Assembly (NCBI RefSeq): GCF_932526225.1
Contig: NC_064042.1
Location: 15,802,751-15,866,750, forward strand
DNA from: Nematostella vectensis
Lineage: Eukaryota > Cnidaria > Anthozoa > Actiniaria > Edwardsiidae
Direction of reading: 5' to 3'
DNA: 64,000 bases
Shown: piece by piece, positions 1 through 10,600 of the stretch
How the letters are laid out: each line of letters opens with the position of its first letter
Numbering within the stretch: position 1 is the first letter of the stretch
The notes under the pieces: model-generated
Seen by the model: the letters and a program-made list of their open reading frames with translations, nothing else
Database searches by the model: none
Told to the model about the DNA's origin: nothing
Translations under genes and position numbers: made by a program

Positions 1-135
<135 letters not shown>

Positions 136-1178
136 GAGGCTAACATTGACTAATCACTGAATTTGCATTTTATTTTTATTGTTGCCACTAGACTTACCCC
201 TAAAATCACTCCAGTATATCCCAAGTTGCCCTTGTTTAAAAGTTGCGAGCCTACTATGGACAGCTTAGAGCTTAGTAAATATTGAAATTCTTGGGTGAGT
301 GATGTATTCAACTCCAAGGTGCCAACTTCCTCCCGATATCAAATGATCCCCAGTGTTAAGGACTGCTACACCAGCTTGACCACTAGCTACACTTCAGCTT
401 TAACAGATCAGGTGATTGTATAAAGGCTTTTATCAGACCATTTTTGTGTCACTCACATAGAGCTGCATTTGCTGGTAGCGATAGAGAGAAATAGTTAATG
501 GCCAAAATATTAGACTGTAGTTTCTGGTAGGAATAGATGGGACACGATGTTAGCATTTCAATTAGTTTATGTTATGCAAGAGTTGAAAGCTTTACTAAAG
601 AATAATGTTATCAAGCAAGTAAGCAGGCCTGTAGCTAGGTGAAGGTGAGGAATTTGGTCAAACTAACCCACTTTACTGGGATTTGTGTTCAAATGAAAGA
701 TAAATTAGTATCATTGTAGGCAAAGGGGAACTGTGATACCTAAGTAGTACCACTGCAACAGAAAAAAATTTAAAGAAAAATGGTTTGCTGTAAAGCAAAA
801 CTCAATCCCTAAAAGAATTCTGGCTATAATGGCCCATAATTTTCAAAATACATCCCACCAGGCTAATGTTTTTCAACAGCTATTCTTGTAAAACAATGAG
901 CGATGAGAAAAATAAAAAAAAAACATCCATCATGCAAACGTCACTGTAGTGAATAAAATACTGCTCAAGTGGCTTCAGAGACCTAACAAAACACTCGTCA
1001 GTCGCATTCGTTTAGTATTCTACAGGATTGATCAAAGGATTCTATAACAAACAACCAATATATTCAAAAATATGAAACTGAAACTTTATTCGATAACACA
1101 TACTGTATAGCAAAGTTTAGGGTCATTCTGATTTATAGCTAAGAGAAAAACTATTGCTATCGAGAATTTTTAAATTCT
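136..1178. other. A+T-rich non-coding stretch
   Basis: No convincing exon, RNA gene or repeat family is seen here. Short open frames lack splice context and codon bias. A perfect-looking dyad (CGAGAATTT against AAATTCTCG) lies just before the duplicated block that follows. Confidence 0.5.
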
Positions 1179-1281
1179 CGATGAATTTCCACGCTAACAA
1201 CTTTAAGGTGAGTGTGAAAAAGCTTTAATATTTTTACTAACATTTCAACAGTGAATGGCTAACTCCATACACTACATATAT
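1179..1281 (+). repeat. 103-bp direct repeat, copy 1
   Basis: By eye this is identical to bases 2058-2160, 879 bp downstream. The block contains a donor-like CTTTAAG|GTGAGTG and, 44 nt on, an acceptor-like TACTAACATTTCAACAG. The identity implies a recent duplication. Immediately after it is a hairpin, TTTTGTGATT/AATCACAAAA, at 1281-1303. Confidence 0.9.
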
Positions 1282-1926
1282 TTTGTGATTAAAATCACAA
1301 AATATTTTTTTTGCTGGCTGCATAAAATCAAAACTTGATGGATATCGATTCTTGACTCCTCCACATTTATTATTTAAAATAACTTTAATAATACATGGAA
1401 ACATAACTCGCAGAAGAATAAAAAAGAAATACAAATGATAACAACTTAGCTGTAAGGAGAGGAAAGTGGCATGGGGAAGATTTTTACAAATGCGGAGATT
1501 TCAGCGACGATCAAAAGAAGTCTCGAGTCAATTTTCTCCAAAATTCGGAGCTTCGTGCAAGCTTTTACGATGAAAGTAGAAGCAAACAAATCTCCAAATG
1601 TGTAGAGGATGCTTTCCTTTCTCGGGAAACAAGCCCTTAGTCGTCACGCGTAGGCAAGGTAAACTCTAGCCACGTCCCAAGGCTACTCCCTTGCTGTCAA
1701 CTCCATGATGCTTTGCGCGCAGACTCACATTTTCCAATATGGCCGACGCTTCATGCTGACTTCAAGTAGCCTGGCAGATCCTTCACTAATATCTCCGTTT
1801 CTCCAAAAATACTGTTTATTTCACCAGCGATCAAATAAAAGTGTGCTTTGAAAAGTTTTCAGTAGTTTTTTTTAGTAGGTTTCGCTGCTTACATCAGAAA
1901 AATTCGATTTGTCAGTTTTGGAGTAG
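1282..1926. other. Non-coding stretch with raised CpG content
   Basis: After the hairpin, bases 1440-1900 are less A+T-rich and richer in CpG than the flanks, as a promoter or 5' leader might be. No TATA box or initiator can be assigned with confidence and no coding exon is recognised. Confidence 0.35.
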
Positions 1927-2086
1927 ATGGAGAATTCGGAAGCCTCTAAAAACTCTTCCCTGAAGCCCAAAAGCGTACCCGTTTGGCCGAGACGAGCTAG
2001 TAGAAAGAATGCAGCTAGTTGGCAAGAGCTTGATAACATGAGTACGCTGAAAGGAGACGATGAATTTCCACGCTAACAACTTTAAG
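1927..2086 (+). CDS. Possible first exon or upstream ORF of an unknown transcript
   Basis: A 49-codon open frame starts at ATG 1927 and ends at TAA 2074-2076, followed by a good donor-like CTTTAAG|GTGAGT at 2087. The peptide is polar and basic (it begins MENSEASKNS and contains KPKSVPVWPRR) and matches no family I know. A candidate acceptor TTTTTTTGCAG ends at 2194, so 1927-2086 could be a 5' exon. Because the frame closes before the donor, it would be an upstream ORF rather than coding across the junction. The last bases overlap copy 2 of the 103-bp repeat. No neighbour supports a function. Confidence 0.2.
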
Positions 2087-2160
2087 GTGAGTGTGAAAAA
2101 GCTTTAATATTTTTACTAACATTTCAACAGTGAATGGCTAACTCCATACACTACATATAT
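2058..2160 (+). repeat. 103-bp direct repeat, copy 2
   Basis: Same sequence as 1179-1281, including the donor-like and acceptor-like motifs. Here it adjoins the short open frame at 1927, so this copy is probably the source and 1179-1281 the duplicate. Confidence 0.9.
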
Positions 2161-2194
2161 AATGTAATATTGCTTACATTTGCTTTTTTTGCAG

Positions 2195-2390
2195 AAACAA
2201 AACTAAAGACCATAATGGCTATAGGTTTTAAACTCCTACAGGACAGTTTTTAGATCAACAACAGGACTGCTATGCTATTTGATGATATTGCTCTGGTTCT
2301 TAGAAATCAACTACATGACATTAAAGCGGCCTATCCTTCTCTGAAAAAGAAACGTTCAGGGAAAGACCCAATTTCAAGCTGCCAGTCATA
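2195..2390 (+). other. Exon-like fragment, unknown
   Basis: Follows a pyrimidine-rich acceptor (TTTGCTTTTTTTGCAG) ending at 2194. A short open stretch from about 2259 reads as ordinary protein (for example IALVLRNQLHDIKAAYP) and stops near 2389. It could be a terminal exon or decayed coding DNA. I do not recognise the family. Confidence 0.2.
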
Positions 2391-2685
2391 GGCAGTTTCA
2401 TCTGGATTCCATATCTAGTCTTAGTAAAAAAAAACACACACAAAAGACAGGCATCTGTCGCACAATTTTTGCTATCTTTAATAAAATCTTAAAAAAGACA
2501 TCTAAAGTTCAATGCTTGATAAACTATATGAAAAGAGAACTTATCTTATTGCAAAGGATGCTGTTAGTTGACAATGGAAAAGGTGTAACAATAAAGTAAA
2601 AACATAGAATGGTGAATTTTTTTCACATACAGTTTTTTTCATGAGGAAGCTTCAAAATAACGATCTACAAATGAAGTCTGATATG

Positions 2686-3073
2686 TTATTGACAATATTT
2701 GAATAAAAATATTTTGGTAACTCGCTTGAAATAGCCGATGGAAATGGATTCTTTGTGTGACTTGGCATTACGTGGGAGCATAAAACGGCGGCATGATTGG
2801 CCTTCTTTAGATTTGTTTGTTTTTATGAATGGTCCTGCATCCCGCCCCCCCCCCCCCCCCCCCCCCCCCGCCACCACCCAATAAATAGTTGTCCCTCTGC
2901 ACACAATGAAATTTGTTGCAGGGCTTTACTTAAGTTATCATCTAAATTATGATGTTTGGACTTCTTGGCTCGAATGTTGCTGTAATGACTTTTTGGCAGC
3001 AAATCTTGGTGACTTATAACCGGTGGGACATCCAGCTGCTGATCCATGAGGAAAATGTGGTATTTCTTACTCT
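2686..3073 (-). pseudogene. Possible minus-strand exon, unknown, interrupted by poly-G
   Basis: On the minus strand an acceptor TTTTTTTTGCAG lies just before base 3073. An open frame then runs for about 65 codons with non-repetitive protein-like composition (it contains DVPPVISHQDLLPK and SKALQQISLCAEGQ) to the homopolymer at 2845-2869. Beyond the homopolymer, another frame stays open to a stop at 2686. The two halves fit one exon whose frame depends on the length of the G run. No domain is recognised and no upstream exon was found, so this may be chance or a relic. Confidence 0.2.
2845..2869. repeat. poly(C) homopolymer, 25 bp
   Basis: Uninterrupted run of 25 C. Glycine-rich peptides predicted here are artefacts of this run. 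Confidence 0.95.
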
Positions 3074-3503
3074 GCAAAAAAAAGATAATATGCTTATAGG
3101 ATACACTTCCCTTTGTATGTATATGTTGTATTTGATTTACAGATTACAGTAAGTTTCAGAACGAAAGGGATGTCTCTATATAAAATACCTTACACTACTT
3201 TTTTCGCAGTTGGCTATGTTTACAATGAATTTCAAATAAATATAAAAAATATATTACATCTTTACAGTGAGAAAGTTATTTAGTCGATTAGTATCAATGT
3301 ATTAATAATTAGTCTCAATGGCTGGTAATCACAGAGTGTTGGGGCCTTATTTATAAATAATATCTCACATAGCAAAGGCAATAGGCATGAAAGTATGAAA
3401 GTTCGATTCAAACTCTGTGACAACAATGACATGAATGGGTTTTGACAATGCATTAAAAGGTACACAATGGATATAACTTCCAAGTTCCTTGTATTATTTA
3501 ACG
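3074..3503. other. Unassigned sequence upstream of receptor gene A
   Basis: A+T-rich DNA without a convincing exon. From paralogue spacing, the signal-peptide exon of gene A would be expected near 3420-3480, but nothing resembling the copy B and C exons is present. Confidence 0.5.
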
Positions 3504-3538
3504 GTCAATGAGCCGGTCGCTTCAAATTGCTCATTGAC
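3504..3538. repeat. Short inverted repeat at a paralogy breakpoint
   Basis: Perfect 10-bp arms GTCAATGAGC and GCTCATTGAC separated by 15 bp. It lies about 28 bp before the point where similarity to copy B begins (3566), so it may mark the rearrangement that removed the signal-peptide exon. Confidence 0.7.
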
Positions 3539-3565
3539 AGAGTCTGGGCTACCTGTGGCTCAAGA

Positions 3566-3780
3566 CGAATGGATGATGTAGTCCTTGAGTGTGAGTGAGA
3601 ATTTCTTACGACCTGATGTTAAATGGCAACTGATTATGTCTTGTAATCTACATTATTACCCGTGTAAAATCTTCCACTTTTATTGTGAGTTTTTCTCAAG
3701 TACCCACGGTATAGATTCTAATATATTAGAGGACTATTCCATGCGCCATTGCTTTGACGGCCTTTTCTAAGCGGTTTGTG
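3566..3780 (+). other. Receptor-family intron 1 remnant (A copy)
   Basis: Strongly similar to 23567-23705 (copy B), sharing for example the word TAGTCCTTGAG and the stretch CTTCCACTTTTATTGTGAG. It is more weakly similar to 61230-61370 (copy C), sharing the CATGCG/CATTGC...TTTCTAAGC region. In B and C this sequence follows the signal-peptide exon, so it identifies the intron upstream of the V-like exon of gene A. Confidence 0.75.
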
Positions 3781-4282
3781 TATTCTTCTTCTTTGTACAT
3801 TTAGCCAGTAAAAGTCGATATCTCTAGCTAAATGTTGATTATTTAGATTATCTAGGTAAAAACAAAGCAATGCATTAATGAAAAGGTTAAGTTGGCCCCT
3901 TTAGGAAAGCTCGTATTTCTACAAGTCTGCATTGAACACTAGCAAAAGTAATTATCATCGCTATTTGGTAGATGTCACGCAACGTCTCGGTGACAAGGTC
4001 CCGTATAAGGGGGGTCGTTACAAATGACATCTTTTTTATATTTTATTTTTCACTACCAAATGCACTTTTTACGTTATTTATATTATATGAGAGGGGGTAT
4101 GATGTTAAATGAATAAAAAGAGAGAGTGAAATTGTAGTCAGATTTTTGCAATGGCAACTGGAAACCTAACGTTATTCGGTACTGTGATTGAGATATTTGA
4201 TAGGAGTTTATTTAGTCTATACAGAATCATTCTGCGTCTGAGTATCATCGCATAAATAATCAATCGAAAAACGTTCTCGGTT

Positions 4283-4328
4283 TTGTTCACATTTGCTGAC
4301 TTTTTTTCGTTTTTTCAATTATTATCAG
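4283..4328 (+). other. Alternative in-frame start in the V-exon polypyrimidine tract
   Basis: The frame of the V exon stays open upstream across the acceptor to ATG 4283, giving MFTFADFFSFFQLLSG. This is a short hydrophobic run that could serve as a weak signal peptide if transcription began in intron 1. It may equally be a by-product of a T-rich splice tract. Confidence 0.25.
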
Positions 4329-4682
4329 GTGTTTCATTGGATATCTATGCTGGTGACGATGCAAGATTCACATGGACAACAAGCTCATCCTGTTTAGCAT
4401 GGAGGTTCGGCATCTCTAATCACAACAAAGATGATTTTGTCAGTAATGGCAAGCTTATGGAGTGGTTTCAAGGTGTCAGCAAAGTATTATCAAGACCTAA
4501 CGATACAGACACGACATATAAAGGCAGGCTGTATTTCTATGGGGATTACACAAGTTGTTCTGGAGTATTTGAAATTAGAAATGTATCAGTTGCTGATGAA
4601 AAGTGGTATTTGGTGATGATCACAAAATCCCCATCTGTTCCTAATGGAGTTCCATCAGCATCATGGGACTTAAATGTGAAAG
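4329..4682 (+). CDS. Gene A exon 1 seen: V-like domain
   Basis: Acceptor TTATTATCAG ends at 4328 and donor GTAAAT follows 4682; 354 nt, phase 1-1. It shares GDDARFTW-like, FGISN, YKGRLYFYGD and DEK.YLV blocks with the V exon of copy C. The B-strand and F-strand cysteines of a canonical Ig fold are replaced (ARFTW, WYLVMI). Two other cysteines lie in SSSCLAW and YTSCSG and might form a non-canonical bond. Confidence 0.88.
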
Positions 4683-7600
4683 GTAAATATGTGGCGCAGG
4701 TAATTAAAAAAATAATTCTGGAAACTAATCTTCCTTATAGTTAGAATACTGGATTACGAGATAGCGTCACGTGATCGCGTCAAAGGCATAAAAGGCGCCT
4801 CCGGCTATCGGGCAGTCGCCACCATGCTTTGATTCGGTTTTACATGTACTTTTTTACGCTAAATAACAAATACAAGAATCGGCCCTAACCACAGGCTTCC
4901 CAGCCTCGTCATTGAAGGAACTGGAAACGAGGCTGAGTAAACTTGAGCTCAAAGAGCATACGAATTCGCCAAATAGTTATCTATGAGTGATTTCTCCCTG
5001 CTCTAATTCTTGAAATAAAGTAGGGATGAAATTTTATCTGATTGTGGAGTTATTACTTCAGTTGAGCCTCAAAATTACAAGGCTTGCAGTTCATATCTGT
5101 CCCGATACCTCCTAAATGTTGATGAGACAATGCTGGCAATGCTGGCATTTCTACCAAATAAACAGTACGAAAAAATTAACACCAATACTAGATGGTATGT
5201 AGTTTATCCCTCTTATTTGCAAAGGCAGCGTATGTTATATCTGATATACCCCCAAATCATGATTTCAGTTGCACCAACATTTACCTCATCTCTGAGCAGC
5301 TCACGTGATGTCGCTGAAAATGATGACGTCGCTGTCACGTGCTCAGCAAGTGGTCGACCAGCCCCCAATGTCACGTGGGTCAATAAGACGTCAGGGTCCC
5401 CAGTGGCTCATGGGACAGGGAGTGCAACACTGAGTCTACTAAAGATCCAGCGACACCAAGCAGAGGTGTACCAGTGCCAGGCCATCAACGATGTGAGGAG
5501 GGGGGCCATAACCCAAGACATCACCATCAACGTGCAATGTGAGTATACCTTTAGTTATGCATCATATAATTGCTTCAGAAATGCAACTCAATAAAGTTAT
5601 TTTATTACAGTTTTACCAAAGGGAACCAGAACAAACAATCATTGGGACTGGCTTCCTAATATTTATTGTGTTTATTACATTACAGTTATCAATTGCCAAA
5701 TTCTTGATAAATGCCTTATCAAGGCTCGTCCTCACCTTTGACTGGAAATGGGGATATACAATTTGTTGGATTTTCCAGATCCGCCAGAGATTACTCCAAT
5801 GCAGAACACCACAGTGAGAGCGGGGGAGACCATCACCCTGACATGCGCAGTGGCTGGTAACCCGACACCAAGTGTTTTCTGGTCAAAGGCAGGATCTGGA
5901 CATAGCACTGGTGGTAACGTCTTTACTAAAGCTGGTGCCACAAAGGCAGACACTGGACAATATGTCTGTACTGCAGTAAACACCGTCACTGGAAACACAC
6001 AGACAAGAACAGCATCCACTTATGTCATGGTCAAATGTAAGTGCTCTATGATGTCAAATGTAAGTGCTCTATGATGTCAAATGTAAGTGCTCTATGATGT
6101 CAAATGTGAGTGCTTTATGATGTCAAATGTAAGTGCTCTATGATGTCAAATGTAAGTACTCTATGATGTCAAATGTAAGTGCTCTATGATGTCAAATGTA
6201 AGTGCTCTATGATGTCAAATGTAAGTGCTCTATGATGTCAAATGTAAGTGCTCTATGATGTCAAATGTAAGTGCTCTATGATGTCAAATGTAAGTGCTCT
6301 ATGATGTCAAATGTAAGTGCTCTATGATGTCAAATGTAAGTGCTCTATGATGTCAAATGTAAGTGCTCCATGATGTCAAATGTAAGTGCTCTATGATGTC
6401 AAATGTAAGTGCTCTATGATGTCAAATGTAAGTGCTCTATGATGTCAAATGTAAGTGCTTTATGATGTCAAATGTAAGTGCTCTATGATGTCAAATGTAA
6501 GTGCTCTATGATGTCAAATGTAAGTGCTCTATGATGTCAAATGTAAGTGCTTTATGATGTCAAATGTAAGTGCTCTATGATGTCAATTGTAAGTGCCCTA
6601 TGATGTCAAATGTAAGTGCTCTATGATGTCAAATGTAAGTGCTCTATGATGTCAAATGTAAGTGCTCTATGATGTCAAATGTAAGTGCTCCATGATGTCA
6701 AATGTAAGTGCTCTATGATGTCAAATGTAAGTGCTCTATGATGTCAAATGTAAGTGCTCTATGATGTCAAATGTAAGTGCTCTATGATGTCAAATGTAAG
6801 TGCTCTATGATATGTCAAATGTAAGTGTTCTATATGGCAATGATGGTTGCTACTTGGCAAGATCCAATATAGAAATTCATGTTTTAGCAACGCTCATTTT
6901 CATTCCTGTTTCCCTGACAGAATGATGATTTTGACAAATACACAACACTACACCAAGACTTCAGCATGTTTTGAATTTCAAAAATAATTGTCGATAATTG
7001 TTCTGAATAATGCCATTATTCTCAAGTCATTAATGGAGTTTTCTCCTTGGTCATATATTAAATTCTCATTTGAGCATTAGTAAAGTTATTAACTGTACCT
7101 TACTGTACCTCATCCTTTTGATTTCAAGAGAGTCAATATGTATTTTTTCTCTTTTTTTCTCTTTTTTCGCTATTAGCAATTAGTTTCCCTACTAATATGT
7201 AGAGCAAATCATATATATAGTATCTTTATTATTTTCTCCTTAGATAGTTTCAGCTTCATCTTTATACTGAGATAAGCTTCTGCATTTTGTTTTTCAGGCA
7301 AACCTTCCATTCTTTCCAATTCCCCTGATCAAACTGTCAATGAGACCACAGGCTCTCTTAAACTGACATGTAATTCTGACGGCTACCCCGCCCCCACCTC
7401 CACGTGGTCTAGAGATGGTCAAGTGGTGTCACGGACCAGTGTGTATTACAGCAACAGCGTGACCAGGTCAGAGGCGGGGACGTACACGTGCACGGCTACT
7501 AATGAGATGGGTAGTGACGCAACCACGGTACAAGTCACTGTCAACTGTAAGTGGATAACCCACCAACAGGGTGTGGCAACAATAGTGCGCATGTGCGTAT

Positions 7601-10600
7601 TTTCTGAACCAGTCAATAACGCATGCATGCATTCTTTCTGAACCAGCGGGATAGTTACAGTACCACTAATTGTGAGCATGGATATTATTTCTGAGAATTT
7701 GTATACGTAATCACTGATTGCAAACTTGACATTTTTCGTTTAATATTGCAAATTAATGAACATGTAAAAAGTAATTTATTTTAATAGCATGTGGAAATGC
7801 TCTCACTAGCTCTGTTATTGATTCCTTCAATACCCATGAATATCAAAGACAAATGTAACAGCTTTTTCAATCTAATATCAGTTTAACAAACAAGTCTGCT
7901 AATGGATTGATCGAGTGGAATAAAAAAACAAGTAGTCCATTAGCATTCGCTTTTCAAACATAAAGCAATAATACGTTTATTAGTAATTGTTTTGAAGATA
8001 TTTTTTGTTCTTTATTTTAATAAATAATATTAAAATATTTTAATATCGAACTTGCTGTGGTGAACAAATGACTATAGAATGCTTTGCTTATCTAGATTCC
8101 TCAGTGAAAATTTGCATTATTTAAACTATAAAGACTTAATGAATACTCCTTCTAAAAGAGAATAGTAGTAACAGCAGTATTTTAATTCAGATAAACCAGA
8201 GATGGCGTCTTCAACCATCAACACGTCGTCTTGGGATAGAAAAGTCCTGAGCCTGCAGTGTAAGGCCAGAGGTGTACCATTACCTCAGATCACGTGGTAC
8301 AACCCTGGCGGTCAGCCAATCACAGCGGGTGTAAGCCCCATCTCTGGAGGCAGCCAGCTCCAAGTAACAACAACTCGAGACGCAGGGAACTATGGACCGT
8401 ACAAGTGTCGGGCGTCTAACTTGTTGGGGTCGGTGGAACGCCTAATCTACGTCATTCAATTGTGTAAGTAAACATAGACTTGGCAGCTATTCCCTTGTGT
8501 ATTCCCTGCTTGTAACTTTAATATCCTACTTTTGTGCGTGCTACGTAGGTCAATTAAAGTCATTTTTACTTGCAGTCGCTCCAGGCCCTCCCATTATCAC
8601 GGTGTCAAATATCGAGGCGTCATCCATCAAAGTCAACTGGGCCCCTCCTTCATCTGATGGCGGCAGCCCTGTCATCGACTACAAGGTGGAAATGGATCCT
8701 GCAAAACCGCCCCGTGAGGGGGCGGCTGGTGGCCCAGTTGTCATCGCAGATCTTACAAAAAATACAGAGTACACTGTAAAAGTGACCGCGCGGAACGTTG
8801 TTGGTTATGGCGAGGCTGGGACGGAAATTATCCGAACTAAAAAGCAAAGTAACTTTTGCAAAAAAATAAGACGTAGATATTATTTTAAAACTAAATAAAA
8901 AATATATAATCTTAGTATCATTTGATTTTTCATAGGACCCCCCTCGCTACCGTTTCTCAAACCTGTTGACAATACTACGACAAGCGAGGAGATTACCCTG
9001 GAATGGAGCAAACCCGACGAGAACGGTGGCGCCATCCAGGCCTACGTCGTGTACTTCCTGGTCACTTTCCCTGATGGCCAGAAGACAGACTGGACTGAAA
9101 CCGCTAACATCACAGACCTCTCCGTGCTGAGCTACACATTCAAGGGCATGAAGCCAGGCATGACTTACTGCTTCCTGGTCACCGCGTACAACCAGTACGG
9201 AGAGAGCGCCAGGGATTATACCAAAGCACGCGTGGTGCAGGTCAACGAAATAACCACAAAAGGTATGCTTGACATTGACGATAGACAAACTTTGATATCA
9301 CCTTGAATTGTGATATGACTTTGATATCACCTTGAACTGTGAAATAAAAATGGTATTTCTGGAGCATAACGCAGACCTCCCCCCCCCCCCCCCCCATCAT
9401 TACCCTTTCGCCGTATAACCTCTTCTGTCCTCGTCCCCGATTTGCCGCTTACATTTTTTAACCTCATTCTGATGATCTCCTCGTCTCGCCTCAAATGTAT
9501 AAAGGAACAGACTGCTTTTTTCGGTCATTACAATCTGCGTCAATTTTAAGCTGTTAAAGAAGATAGTCTACTTCCCTTTTGCATTGTACTTGCTCGTGCT
9601 ATAAAAACATGTGCAAAAGGAACTGTAGTCTTTTTGGTCATGACACACTTTGTCAATTTTCAGGTGCAAATAATAAATCAGAAAAAATCGACAGAAGATG
9701 CGACTCTTGTGAGTAATGAGATTCCTAAGTTTATTTATTTATTCCATTCCTGTAACTGATCATTGCATTGCTTTTGGTTTGTGTGACATACCCCATGTCA
9801 CTGTGATATGTCTGTTTGCGTGACTTGTTCCATAGATGAGGCCGCCATTTAATTATGTGGTACACCCATCATTGCGAGACACACATAACATAATGAACTT
9901 GTTGTTTTGTAGATGTGGCTGTTTCTGCTGCTTGTTCGACAATCATCGCTGTTCTCCTTGTCTCGAACCTGATGTCTTTATTCTATATATACAGAAAAGG
10001 TTTGCCAAGATTTAATCTATAAATCGTATGCTTGCGATGTAGAATACAACATTTTCTTATTTCACCAACAGGGAGGTCCAAGCAGGAGTCCAGGTATGTC
10101 ACGTGACCCATCGTCAGATGCGTGCTTTATTATCTTTAACTTGCCTTCTCCATCTTATGCCTTCTTGTAATCTCTTCGTGATTTTGTCGACCTTTTTCCA
10201 CCACTCCTTTCTAATCATGTGACATGCGTGCCTGGTGTTTTAAAGGATTCCTCGAGGGGCTCTCAATATCGCAGCAGTGTATGAGGTAAGTACGCGGTAG
10301 TGTATTACGCACCATCTTTCCACGACACCACCTTTCTAAATCATATCTCAACAGCCAGGTAGATAGGAAGATGTACAGATGATGTAGAACGAGGGAAGGT
10401 GCTGTAATTATACAAATCTTGAATACAGTAGGGATGGGGAAACCATGGCAAATCACTAGTGTGATAATTCTTTTAAAAATAACATCATGGAATTGCTTTC
10501 CCCAGGACCCAATAACAATGAATACGATTGACCCAGTTACCCACACAACTTCTGCATCAAGTGACGTCACGTATGCAAACCATGGCAGCCCGTCTGATGA

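Noticed and set aside
2686-3077. Glycine-rich protein
   Set aside because: The glycine run is only the translated 25-bp homopolymer.
5732-6019. Minus-strand ORFs opposite gene A exons (also 7446-7679, 8947-9288 and 10211-10618)
   Set aside because: They are shadows of strongly supported plus-strand Ig, FN3 and tail exons.
6031-6837. CRISPR-like array
   Set aside because: Units are contiguous without variable spacers, and the sequence is intronic in a eukaryotic gene.
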